Positions 45,208 to 54,873 of a stretch of 64,000 bases of DNA are shown one piece after another (the stretch's first letter is position 1; the number at the start of each line of letters is the position of its first letter). Below the pieces are notes generated by a model that saw only the letters and a program-made list of their open reading frames with translations, was not told the DNA's origin and did not search any database. Both the position numbers and the translations under genes were made by a program. The DNA comes from CAWDPQ01 sp963804245 (GTDB lineage: Bacteria > Acidobacteriota > Vicinamibacteria > Vicinamibacterales > 2-12-FULL-66-21), in the NCBI GenBank assembly GCA_963804245.1, contig CAWDPQ010000018.1, positions 79,702 to 143,701 on the forward strand, in the 5' to 3' direction.

Positions 45208-46695
45208 GGGACTGTCCGGAATTTCGTGTGTAGAGCGCGTTGACGGCGTTCGGTCTTGTTCTTCTGGTACGTGAAACGACGATGCGTGTGGGCGCTGTGG
45301 GAAACCGCGTTCTGTGCGGTTTTCCAAGGAGCGGTGGGCGCGTTCTGTGCGTCCACGGCTCCGGCAGCGTCCATACGCCGTTGACATGTTACGCGTTCGA
45401 GGGCGAGAAGCGGCCCTCATAGAGAATCGCGAATTGATTCATCGCCAGTTTCCAGAAGCGTGGCCCTTGCACCCATTTCGCCGTGATGTTGCGCAGCGCG
45501 AGCCAAATGAGCTTCGTGGCCGCCTCGTCCGTCGGGAAATGGCCACGGGTTTTGATGATCTTCCGCAGCTGGGCGTGGACGCTTTCGAGCGAATTGGTCG
45601 TGTAGATCAGGCGCCGGACGTCGGGGGGGAACGCGAAGAACGGAATGACGTGCGTCCAGGCGCGGCGCCAGGACGCCACGACCGTCGGAAACTTCCGGCC
45701 CCACGACCCGCGCTCGAAGTCGTCCAGCGCCGCACTCGCCGCCTCGGCGCTCGCGGCGGTGTAGATCGGCCGCAGCGCGGTGGCCATCGGCTGGCGCTCT
45801 TTCCAATTCGCGAAGTCCAGACTGTGGCGAATTAAGTGGACGATGCAGGTCTGCAGCGTGGTCTCGGGGAACACCGCGGCGAGCGCCTCGCTCATCCCTT
45901 TTAGGCCATCGGTGACCGCGATGAGGATGTCCTGGCAGCCGCGCGTTTTGAGGTCGCTGAAGACTTTCATCCAGAACTTGGCGCCTTCGGTCTGCTCGAT
46001 CCAGAGGCCGAGGATGTCGCGCGTACCGTCCGGCAACACGGCGAGCGCCAGATAGATGGCCTTGCTGCGGACCGTGGCTTCGTCCCGAATCTTCACCCGC
46101 AGCGCATCGAAGAACACCACCGGATACATCCGCTCGAGCGGCCGACTTTGCCAGGCGGTCACCTCCGCGATAATGCCGTCGGTCACGGTGCTGATCAGAT
46201 CGGGCGAGACGTCCACCGCGTACATCTCCGCGAGGAATCCCTGGATTTCTCGCACGGTCATCCCGCGCGCATACAGCGCCAGAATTTTGTCGTCGAAGCC
46301 GGTGAAGCGGCGCTCGTGTTTGGCGATCAGCCGCGGTTCGAATGTGCCCTCGCGATCGCGCGGCACCTCGAGGGCGAGCGCGCCGTCGTCAGTGAGGACG
46401 GTCTTGCGGCCCGTCCCGTTGCGATGATTGGTCGTCTCGTCAGGTTTCGCGCCGCCCAGCGGATAGCCCAGATGGTGCGTCAGCTCGCCGCCTAGCGCGC
46501 GCTCGATGATGGCCTTCTTGAAGCGTCGAACTGCCGCGTCCAGCTCCTCCGGCGAAATGGGGCCTTGGCCAACGAATTGATCGAGAATATCGGACGGCAC
46601 CGGCGCGAGTGGAGCGTCAGGGGTCAGCGACTTCCGTTTGCGGCGCATAGGCTCTCCTCATGCTATGCCCCACACACGAAATTCCGGATACCCTC
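45208..46695 (-). mobile_element. IS256-family insertion sequence, complete
   Basis: A 1488-bp element bounded by 24-bp imperfect inverted repeats: the left end is 45208-45231 and the right end 46672-46695, sharing TCCGGAATTTCGTGTGT exactly with some mismatches in the outer seven bases. It is flanked by the 8-bp duplication CGACTCCA. It holds one intact transposase gene on the minus strand. The insertion is clean and looks recent compared with the worn elements nearby. Confidence 0.92.
45389..46648 (-). CDS. IS256-family transposase
   Basis: A 419-residue Mutator-type transposase, full length for the family, from ATG 46648 with GAGGAGA upstream. Catalytic residues are in place: D in MYPVVFFDALRVKIRDE, D in DILIAVTDGLKGMSEAL, and E in IYTTNSLESVHAQLRKII. 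The C-H region around LQTCIVHLIRHSLDFANWKE is typical, and so is the N-terminal LGGELTHHLGYPLGGAKPDE. It has no frameshift, in contrast to many genes around it, and is likely active. Confidence 0.95.
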   Translation of the reverse strand: MRRKRKSLTPDAPLAPVPSDILDQFVGQGPISPEELDAAVRRFKKAIIERALGGELTHHLGYPLGGAKPDETTNHRNGTGRKTVLTDDGALALEVPRDREGTFEPRLIAKHERRFTGFDDKILALYARGMTVREIQGFLAEMYAVDVSPDLISTVTDGIIAEVTAWQSRPLERMYPVVFFDALRVKIRDEATVRSKAIYLALAVLPDGTRDILGLWIEQTEGAKFWMKVFSDLKTRGCQDILIAVTDGLKGMSEALAAVFPETTLQTCIVHLIRHSLDFANWKERQPMATALRPIYTAASAEAASAALDDFERGSWGRKFPTVVASWRRAWTHVIPFFAFPPDVRRLIYTTNSLESVHAQLRKIIKTRGHFPTDEAATKLIWLALRNITAKWVQGPRFWKLAMNQFAILYEGRFSPSNA

Positions 46696-46703
46696 CGACT
46701 CCA
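46696..46703. repeat. Target-site duplication, right copy
   Basis: Second copy of CGACTCCA, matching 45200-45207. The propeller gene resumes in frame from here. Confidence 0.85.
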
Positions 46704-47546
46704 CCTTGAAAATCACAGGCCTGTCAGATCTGGTCGTGGTGGCTGATTTGTTCTCGCTTGGCGTTCCAGACCCGAATTTGCCCAGCTCGCAGGGTTTTAC
46801 AGGAACCATCGATTACTCTCCCGATGGGAGCAGCATCGTTGCATCCATCTACTACGATCTGTGGATAATCCATCTGGATTCCGACAACACTTATCAGAGT
46901 ACCGACCTGGTTACTGCGAACACCGATGGTGTCGCCGAGTGGAGGCCCTCGTATTCGCCTGACGGAACTCGCATTGCCTACACGGCCGGAGTCACCACAA
47001 CCTCCGGTCCCCACCTCGGCAGCGTGCGAAATACGGACATCTACTCTCTCGCCCTGGGCAGCGGTGCCGTTACGCGCGTGACCACCAACAAGAACAAGGG
47101 CAGTGCGGCTTCGTCGCGTCACAACGCGATGTGGACATCCGACGGCATGTGGATCGGCTTCTCAGGCTATACGTCCTCGACCCCGCGTCGCGCTCCATGC
47201 TCCAATTTGGTGAACAGCGAGATTTTCCTGATCAAGGCCGACGGTTCGAACACGGCGTCCCAGATCACAAATACTCTTGGCACGAGTGTAGAAGTCTGGC
47301 CGAAGTGGGGCTGGTAGACGTAGGACCAAAACTAACGGACCGGGCCGCGTTTGCTGCTCCGGCGTCGAGGAGGATTTGTCACGGCCTGATGAGCTGTCAG
47401 CGATTCGCAGCCCGAGCAGAATCGGTGCGCATACACACACAGGTTGATCTTCAAGCTGCGGCGAGAGTCTAATCGCGCCATCGCCATCGTGCGGCTCTGG
47501 GCGCTCCACCGTGTCCCAGCGCGTGTAGACCTCAGGAAGGCTGCAA

Positions 47547-50514
47547 ATGCCTACGCTGTTCCTCGGGTCGGCGGTTATCGCCCTGCTTGCGGTTGCGACA
47601 CCAGCCGCGGCGCAAGGCACCTCGGAAATCACCGGGCGCGTCGTCGACCCCCACGGCGGCGTGCTACCCGACGTCGCTATCGTCCTGACGAACGAAGACA
47701 CGGGAGCCTTTCGAGAGACAACCAGCGGCGCAGACGGCACCTACTTCGCCTCGCAACTCGTTCCCGGTCGCTACCGCGTCGTCGCTAAACTTGGCGGTTT
47801 CAAGACTGCCGAGCGGCGCGGGTTGGTGCTGCAGCTTGGTACGACGCTGACCATCAATCTCCCGCTCGAGGTTGGACCGCATCAGGAAACCGTCACAGTC
47901 ACGAGTGCCCCGCCTCTGATCGACGCGGCGAGCACCCACGTGGGCGGCAACATCGGGACTCGCGAGCTGACCGAGCTCCCCGCCATGAACCGCAGCTATT
48001 TTGCGACCGTTGCTCTACTGCCGGGGATTCAGTTCACGCCAACCAACCAGCTGGGGAACGACACGATAGTTGCCAGTGGCCAGGCCAGCCAGAGCAACAA
48101 CCTCTCGGTCGACGGTGGTTACAATGCGGACGACGCTTTCGGGGCCAATTTTGGCGTGCAGGTGCGCACGCCGCTCGAGGCGATCCAGGAATCTCAAGTG
48201 GTGACCAGCATGTACGGGGCGGAGTATGGCCGCGCGGGCGCAGCGATCGTCAATGTCGTCACCAGGCAGGGGACCAACATTTTCAGCGGCGTGGCGTTTG
48301 CCCACGCGTCAGGCCATCAGCTGACGGCGAAAGATTTCCTTGCAAAAGAGAAAAACCTCCTTGAACCGGAAGTCGCAAAACGTGAGTGGGGTTTTGTGGC
48401 TGGCGGTCCAATCGTGAGAAACAAGGCGCATTTCTTCTTCAGTCTCGAACGGCAAGTGGACAAGCCGAACCGCACGGGTGTGTTTTCCACGAGGCCCTCC
48501 CTCAACTTCTCGATTGCCGAGGATCGCACGAGCTGGAACACGCTCATCCGGTTCGACCACCAGATCAACGCGAACCACACCTGGGCGGTCCGCTGGCTGC
48601 GCGAGGACGCGCCTCAGCATCCTATTGCCGGAGGGCGTTCTACTCAGGAGACTTTCGCGGACGAGACTGACCGAGATCAGATGACGGTCGGCACGTTGAC
48701 GAGCGTGTTCGGAAACTCACGCGTCAACACGTTCCGTGTCGCGAGGACCTGGGAGCACTTCTGGCAGGCCAACGAATGCTTTCGCGCTCAGGGCGCGAAC
48801 GACGATTGGACCGGATTCGAGTTCGGGAAGGAGGATGCCGGCAATCAGGCTCTTTGCCAGCCCCAGCTCGAGCACCCGAGCTTCGTGACCCAGGCCGCCA
48901 TAGCCGCGCAGGGCCCGTGGGACTCCAACTATCAGATCGAAGATCACTTCTCGTGGTTCGTTCCGAACAAGAAAGGGACCCACGATTTCAAGGTCGGAGC
49001 GCGATTCAACTACACCGAGCTCCGGCAGGTCTCACAGAACAACCGAAACGGCATCTTCAGATTCAATACGCATCTGCCGTTCGACCCTGCCGATCCAAGG
49101 ACCTACCCCGAACGTTTGACGATCCGCGTCCCAGGGCCGTACGACGCAACCATCACCAGCCGCACGTTCGAGCTGTACGCGGAGGACAAGTGGCAGATGG
49201 GCGCGCGCGCGACATTGAACGTCGGGGTTCGCTACGACCTCGAGATCATTCCGATGGACGAGACGGACAACCCGCTGTTCAGCGCAGGCCAGAAATACCC
49301 GATCGATCGCAATAACATTGCGCCCCGCGTCGGGTTTTCGCGTCAGCTGGATGCCGACGGAAAATCGCTGGTGCGCGCGGGCTATGGGATCTTCTATAAC
49401 CGCACGCTCCTGGGAGCGATCGGGGACGCAGTCGCGTTCCCCAAATTCACGAGCTCTATTGTTGCGTCCTTTCCAAATGACACTGCTGACCCGGGCCCGA
49501 GCGGCGGTCAGTTTCCGACCGACCCGTTCCTGGTCAATGGTCCCTTTATCGACCAGGAGCTTCTCAATGAGCATTTTCCGCCAGGGACGCGTCAGCGGAA
49601 CACCGGGGTCGTCGTCTTCGATTCGCCGAACCGCAAGCAGCCGTTCGCACATCAGTTCACGGCCGGCTACGCACGCGAACTGCCGTCGTCGCTTGCCGTC
49701 TATGCGGACTACGTTCGCATTGCCAACAAACAGATGTTCCTCTCGCGCAACCTCGATCCCATGGTGCGCGCGGACACGACTCGCACGGGCGCCATCACCA
49801 GGGTCGATGCGTTTGGCGTACTCGGCGAAACATACAGTCAGCAGGTCTGGGTCTTGGAGAACAGCGGCGAATCCGTCTACGACGCGATCAACCTCCAGCT
49901 CGAAAAGCGCTACGCCGACGCCTGGTCGGCTCGCGTGTCATACTCCTTGTCCTACTCACGAGGCACGGCCACGAACCAGAACGCCAGGAACACGGACCAG
50001 TTCCTGACCGATCTCCGCCTGGACAAAGTGTGGGGCCCGACGGCAGTCGATCGCCGCCACATCCTGTCAATCAGCGCCCGGACGGAGATTCCGAAAACCG
50101 GTGGAGCGACGTTGGCCACTGTCGTGAGGTACATGACCGGCGCGCCGTTCACGATTCTCGACAGCGGCATCGACGCCGATCAGAACGGCGAGCTCAACGA
50201 TCCGCTTCCCGCCGGCACGTACAGCGGGACGGCCCCGAACGCGATGACGAACGTGAGGTACAACGGTGGGCGCAACGGGGCGTACGGACCCGATTACTTA
50301 CAGGTCGATCTCAGAGCCGGGTGGCGGCGCCGGATCGCGAAGGACACACTGGAGCTTCTTCGTGGACGTGTACAACATCACGAACCGGACGAACTTCGAG
50401 AACCCCCTCAACACGGACCGGCGGCAGAGCGCGGCGTTCCTCGAGCTGACGCTGCTCCGGGGAGGCAGTGGTTTCCCGCGCCAGGCGCAGCTCGGCGTGA
50501 GGTACGTGTTCTGA
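47547..50514 (+). CDS. Oar-like TonB-dependent receptor, one C-terminal frameshift
   Basis: About 990 residues from ATG 47547 (AGGAAGG upstream) with leader VIALLAVATPAAAQ. Residues 25-110 are a carboxypeptidase-regulatory domain (ITGRVVDPHGGVLPDVAIVL, GTYFASQLVPGRYRVVA). The plug follows (SNNLSVDGGYNADDAF, QESQVVTSMYGAEYGRAGAA), then the 22-strand barrel. Near 50345 the frame must shift by one to reach VDVYNITNRTNFENPLNTDR and the natural end AQLGVRYVF at 50514; otherwise it reads to 50573 without the aromatic end. Such receptors import carbohydrates or peptides with TonB energy. The shift may be a sequencing error because the rest is intact. Confidence 0.9.
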
Positions 50515-50535
50515 CATTTCTGCGAAACAGCCGCA

Positions 50536-50553
50536 GGCACGGGTGGCCGTGCC
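50536..50553 (+). terminator. Hairpin after the TonB-dependent receptor
   Basis: GGCACGG and CCGTGCC form a perfect 7-bp stem around a GTGG loop, 21 bp after the receptor stop. There is no T-run after it, so termination may need Rho or the structure may protect the 3' end. Confidence 0.45.
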
Positions 50554-51104
50554 GCTGGAAAGCGGCAACGTGAGCATGCCGACACTGGAAGACGTTGGCG
50601 CCCACGCGCCATCAGCGAGGCCTTCGAGACCCCGCGCGCCGCGTACGCGGCTCCCCTGCGAGGCCCAACCGGCGCGCGAGGTGCTGGAAACGGGGTCATC
50701 AGCAAGATGTCGGCAAGCGGGCCCACAGGGCCGAGCACCTCGAACGCCCGCTGCTCGTCGGATTTCTCCCGTCTGATCCTGGACCGCGGATACTCAGTAA
50801 TCGCGCCGCTAGCCTGCTTCCGCGCACATCCCCGTCCAGAACGCAGATTCTAAGCCGGCGATCGCACTCCGTCGCCTGAGGCGGTCATTAGACGTGCAGA
50901 TAATGCCAGGCTGCAACTCACACCGCTTCAATATGTAGGCCGGTCACACCGAAGTCAGCTCGAAGTCAGCACTCGTTCATGGAAGGCATGCTCCATCGAG
51001 AGTAGTTGTTAGTGGCCTGGACGCATGGGTGCACAAGGAGGCACGTTGCACGAGAGCGCACAAAAACAGGAAGAAGCCGACGGAAACCTCGAGCGGAGGC
51101 TGCG
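50554..51104. other. Intergenic stretch without supported gene
   Basis: About 550 bp with no frame that reads like a known protein on either strand. Near 50950 there is a short direct repeat (CGAAGTCAGCTCGAAGTCAG). Promoter elements for the next gene must lie here, but I cannot point to convincing -35 and -10 boxes. Confidence 0.35.
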
Positions 51105-53249
51105 ATGAGAGTCCTTTTGCTGATGGCGTCTATGTTGATGATCGGATGGCAACCGTCGCCGACGCCGATTGCGGCCCAGTCGGCTGTTGAGCCGGCGGTA
51201 GAGCAAATCTCCTATACAAAGGTCGCGGGGTGCCCTGTCGTGTACGTTGCGAATTACCCGCCCCTCTGTCCTTTTCCAATCCTGGTGGACGCCGGCGACG
51301 GCAGCCATGTCATCCCCGTGCCCGACGGCGAATTCCTTACCTGGTCACCCGATGGACGCCGATTGCTCGTGGTCCGAGGTTCCGACATTTATGCGGCGCC
51401 GGCCACCGGTGTCCCGCTCATCAACCTCACGAACTCGCAACACGGAAACGTCTGGAAACCAGCCTGGTCTCCCGACGGCACGAGTATCGCGTTTGCTAGC
51501 GACAGGGAGGGAAGCCCGGCGATTTACGTCATGAAAGCGGACGGGTCTGTCATGGCCCGACTCCCGACAGGCGTGGGAGTTTTCTCGGCGCCAGCATGGT
51601 CGCCCGACAGCACGCGGCTCGCATTCAATTGCCGGATCGGTCCGGTTCCAGACCCGTGGTGGACGACAACGACCGCGTCCGACATCTGCATGATCCACTC
51701 GGACGGTTCCGGCTTTGTACGACTGACAACGGAGGGCGGCGATGACGCGTCTCCCGCCTGGTCGCCGGACGGTCAACGCATCCTGTTCACAAGTGCCCGC
51801 TATGGCGGCCAGGAACTCGCGACGATGAAACCGGACGGCAGCGAGGTCGTGCGACTCACATACGGCGGGTTCAGCTCCTCGCCTGTGTGGTCGCCGGATG
51901 GCCAGCGCATCCTGTTCACTACCGGTCTTTCTGGCGCGCAGGACGTCGCCGTGATCAACAGCGATGGAAGCAACCTTCTGCAACTCACGACTGGTTACGT
52001 CACATACTCAGCGACCTGGTCATCCGATGGATCCCGGATCGCGTTTGTCAGCGAGATCCCACCGGATGACGGCCCTGGCCCCTGGACCTTTATACAGGCC
52101 ATGAATGCTGACGGGAGCAATGCAACGGACTGGTGGGGCGGCCATAGCCCGGCCTGGCGGCCATGGGCCGGCGGTCTCAACGACCGGCCGGTGGCTGCCT
52201 TTACGTTCACATGCGACGCGCTGACGTGTGCCTTCGATGCCTCGTCTTCCTCGGACTCAGACGGCCGGGCTACCGATTACGCATGGCTGTTCAGCGACGG
52301 CACAGTCGCGGCGGGGCGAACGGCCACTCACAGCTTTGCGGCGGGCCACGACTATTCCGTCCAACTGGTGGTGATGGACGACCAGGGGGCACTGACCACG
52401 ACGAGGCAACCGGTGCGGCTGAACCAGCACCCGGTTGTCTCGTTTACTGCGACCTGCAACGGCCTCACGTGCAATTTCGACGGATCTGCCACGTTCGACC
52501 CGGACGGGAGGATCGAAGCTCTCTGGTGGAGCTTCGACGATGGACGCAGTGGCTTCGGAGCCGTGACCTCACACACGTTCGCCTGCGGTGGGACGCACAC
52601 GGTCAGGTTGAGTGCCGGCGACAGCGGCGCCGCCATAGTGACCCAGACGCAGACGATTACGCTCGACGTCCCAATCGTGCCTCCTGTCGCGTCGTTCACG
52701 TTCGCATGCAATGAATTGACGTGTAACTTCGACGCCTCGGGTTCATCAGATCCAGACGGGTCCATTACGAGCTACACGTGGAACTTCGGCGACAACGACT
52801 GGGCGACCGGTCTGTTGGCGACGCACACCTATAGGGCGTCCGGAATGTATTCGGTGAAGCTGCACGTCTATGACGGCTGCGCAAAAGACTCCGTCGCACG
52901 GAATGTCGTCGCAGTCCGGTCGATGCACGTGGGTGACCTCGACGACACATCGACGGTCCAGCAGAGCCTCTGGACCCCGAGCGTGACAATCACCGTCCAC
53001 GACGGGCGCCACGCCGCCGTCGCCAACGCTTCGGTCAGCGGGTACTGGCACGATGGCCTTCCTGCCTCGTGCACGACCAACGGAAACGGCCAGTGCGCGG
53101 TCGTCAGGTCCGGACTGCCGAGACAGACGACGAAGGTGAGCTTCAGCATTTCGGGCGTCAGCGAAGGATCCTCCCCCTACGTGCCTGCTGAAAATCACGA
53201 CTTCGACAACGACAGCGACGGCACGTCGATCAGCATCCGAAGACACTGA
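51105..53249 (+). CDS. Exported PD40 beta-propeller protein with three PKD domains
   Basis: A 714-residue protein; ATG 51105 has GGAGGCTGC upstream and gives a leader (LLLMASMLMIGWQPSPTPIA). Residues 35-360 are a TolB-like propeller with repeated WSPDG blades (PAWSPDGTSIAFASDREGSP, PVWSPDGQRILFTTGLSG). Residues 365-620 hold three PKD domains, each opening with a paired-cysteine strand: FTFTCDALTCAFDASSS, FTATCNGLTCNFDGSAT and FTFACNELTCNFDASGS. A C-terminal 100-residue domain with GLPASCTTNGNGQCAVV resembles a carbohydrate- or adhesion-type beta module. It is intact, unlike its two paralogs at 43497 and 44655. A surface or secreted binding role is likely. Confidence 0.9.
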   Translation: MRVLLLMASMLMIGWQPSPTPIAAQSAVEPAVEQISYTKVAGCPVVYVANYPPLCPFPILVDAGDGSHVIPVPDGEFLTWSPDGRRLLVVRGSDIYAAPATGVPLINLTNSQHGNVWKPAWSPDGTSIAFASDREGSPAIYVMKADGSVMARLPTGVGVFSAPAWSPDSTRLAFNCRIGPVPDPWWTTTTASDICMIHSDGSGFVRLTTEGGDDASPAWSPDGQRILFTSARYGGQELATMKPDGSEVVRLTYGGFSSSPVWSPDGQRILFTTGLSGAQDVAVINSDGSNLLQLTTGYVTYSATWSSDGSRIAFVSEIPPDDGPGPWTFIQAMNADGSNATDWWGGHSPAWRPWAGGLNDRPVAAFTFTCDALTCAFDASSSSDSDGRATDYAWLFSDGTVAAGRTATHSFAAGHDYSVQLVVMDDQGALTTTRQPVRLNQHPVVSFTATCNGLTCNFDGSATFDPDGRIEALWWSFDDGRSGFGAVTSHTFACGGTHTVRLSAGDSGAAIVTQTQTITLDVPIVPPVASFTFACNELTCNFDASGSSDPDGSITSYTWNFGDNDWATGLLATHTYRASGMYSVKLHVYDGCAKDSVARNVVAVRSMHVGDLDDTSTVQQSLWTPSVTITVHDGRHAAVANASVSGYWHDGLPASCTTNGNGQCAVVRSGLPRQTTKVSFSISGVSEGSSPYVPAENHDFDNDSDGTSISIRRH

Positions 53250-53544
53250 GCGATTCAGCTTGCGGGGTCGAATACGATACACAACTTGAGCAGATCTGCG
53301 TACACGTCGGGCGATCCTGCGGCCCAATCTGATCCTGGTAGGGCAACCTTCTCCGGCAGTGGCCCGGAGCGAACGCCCCATCGGCGTCGGAAGATTCGGC
53401 GAACGTCAGCATGGGAGATCCGAGACAGATACAACGGCTTGTGGGTGCCCGACTGCGGCAGAATCAAGCTCAGGCAGGGCGCGGCGTAATTGTCGATCGC
53501 CCTTGATTGAAATCTCTGTCGGTTTCGGACGCGCCGGATGAGGC
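53250..53544. other. Intergenic stretch without supported gene
   Basis: About 295 bp between the convergent propeller and GTW-repeat genes. Short frames on both strands are arginine-rich and have no recognisable motif. I see no hairpin with a T-run. Confidence 0.3.
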
Positions 53545-54030
53545 CTACCTTGGCGATCCCACGAGCGACCAGGTTCCTGCCATTTGTCCACGACGCCACG
53601 TGCCATCAACCTGAGCCTGCGCGGTGCGCTGCAGCATTTCTACGAGCGTCTTCAGGCTCGCGTCCTTGATGTCTGCCTGCCACGTTCCCGTCATCGGTGG
53701 CGACTTCCCACGTCCCGACGAGACACGGGCGGACCACGTTCCGCGCCAGTCTGCGCGCAGTTTTTCCGCCGCCCATGTTCCTTGCAGCCGCACCCGGTTT
53801 GCCTCGATCAGGGTCCACGTTCCCTGCGCGACGTTTGGCGTTTTCGGATCGATCGCCGCCGTCCACGTCCCTTGAAGGACGCGGGGGCCTGCCGTCGCCC
53901 GCCAGGATCCACGAAGCTCGAGTTCTGGCTGCCGCACGGCCGCATCGAACGCGGCACCGAACGCCATCATCACCACGAGCACCATTCGAACGCTTCGCAC
54001 GGGACGATGAGGAAGCGCTCGTTCAGCCAA
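53545..54030 (-). CDS. Exported protein with G-T-W repeats
   Basis: A 161-residue protein of unknown family. It has a hydrophobic leader (VRMVLVVMMAFGAAFDAAV) and then at least seven evenly spaced GTW or GSW units: LRGSWRATAG, LQGTWTAAID, AQGTWTLIEA, LQGTWAAEKL, WRGTWSARVS, MTGTWQADIK and VDGTWRRGQMAGTWSLVG. The spacing of about 16-20 residues suggests a beta barrel or propeller built from identical strands. The start is uncertain: TTG 54030 fits the frame and leader, and ATG 53985 is an alternative. It begins 7 bp after the YqgE stop, so the two are probably co-transcribed. Confidence 0.6.
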   Translation of the reverse strand: MAERALPHRPVRSVRMVLVVMMAFGAAFDAAVRQPELELRGSWRATAGPRVLQGTWTAAIDPKTPNVAQGTWTLIEANRVRLQGTWAAEKLRADWRGTWSARVSSGRGKSPPMTGTWQADIKDASLKTLVEMLQRTAQAQVDGTWRRGQMAGTWSLVGSPR

Positions 54031-54036
54031 TTGCGC

Positions 54037-54635
54037 TCAGGCGGACAGTCGACGGAGAATCTCGCGCACCCTCTCCCACATCCGGGACGGCTCCGTCGAA
54101 AACGCGGTCGCGGCGTCGGCTGGCTCCGGCACCCAGCTCCCCGCACGGACTTCCGCCTCGAGCTGACCTCGGGCCCACCCGGCGTAGCCGGAGAAGATTC
54201 GCGCTCTGAGGCGGCCGCCCCGCTCGGCGAGCACCTGCCTGACGTCGTCCAGATCGGGAGTGAGGTGAACCCCGCCGAGGATCGTCTGCGCCCCCGGGGA
54301 CCCGCCCGAAGCGTCCGCACCAGCGAGAGCACCGCCCCCGGTTGCACGGGTCCGCCCCAGGACACGTGCAGATCGATGCCATTTGTGCCAGCTCTTACAT
54401 CGAGCGCGTTGTCTACGCTACGCTCTGTGGGCCGGTTCAGCACCACACCCAACGAGCCGTCGGAGTTGTGTTCCAGGATCAGCACCACCGTCTGCGCGAA
54501 GTTGGGATCGGGAAGCCCCGGCATCGCGTACAAGAGCACGCCGCGCTTCAACGCCGCCACGCGCTCCTGCTGCGGTGGCGCGGGCGCGTCGCTCAGGACG
54601 ATGCACGCGACCAGACCGGTAAGAGCCTGTCTCAT
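54037..54635 (-). CDS. YqgE/AlgH family protein, one frameshift
   Basis: About 199 residues. The N-terminal part reads GVLLYAMPGLPDPNFAQTVV, ILEHNSDGSLGVVLNRPTE and WGGPVQPG, the signature of UPF0301/YqgE. Near 54295, in a run of C and G (CCCCCGGGG on the plus strand), the frame must shift by one to continue as AQTILGGVHLTPDLDDVRQV, IFSGYAGWARGQLEAEVRAG and WERVREILRRLSA with a stop at 54037. A homopolymer shift is most easily explained as a sequencing error. An N-terminal stretch before the domain looks like a short leader, which is unusual for YqgE. AlgH controls alginate genes in Pseudomonas, but the general function is unclear. Confidence 0.82.
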
Positions 54636-54873
54636 GATCGGCAGGCCAGCCTACCATGCGTGGAGATCGAGCAGTGTCGACCCACCGTCCATCCGACGAA
54701 ATTCGCGCCTTCGCTCGCGCGTGTACCCCGGGCTAGCCGACTTCGTAGGAGATGTCACCCATGTGACCGGAATCGACCGTCGCCACCGGCCCGCCTCCGG
54801 GCGTTCCCGCATACAATCCACTCGGATCTCTCGAGTCGCCGAGCGTCAACGCCTCTGCCACAAGGGGAGTGTC

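Larger units (their letters stand above)
44655..47317 (+). pseudogene. PD40 propeller protein gene interrupted by IS256-family element
   Basis: The 5' part (44655-45207) has a GAGGAGG site, a leader (VMLWVILLAAVAALPASAQ) and propeller sequence GAIAFRDDCTGLLYAM up to MTAGVDRDDS. The 3' part (46696-47317) continues in the same frame as STLKITGLSDLVVVADL, with later blades TIDYSPDGSSIVASIYYD, RPSYSPDGTRIAYTAG and IFLIKADGSNTASQIT. Removing the element and one copy of the 8-bp target duplication rejoins both parts in frame to about 390 residues. In its present state the 5' frame stops 26 bases inside the element. It is a paralog of the 43497 and 51105 genes. Confidence 0.85.
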
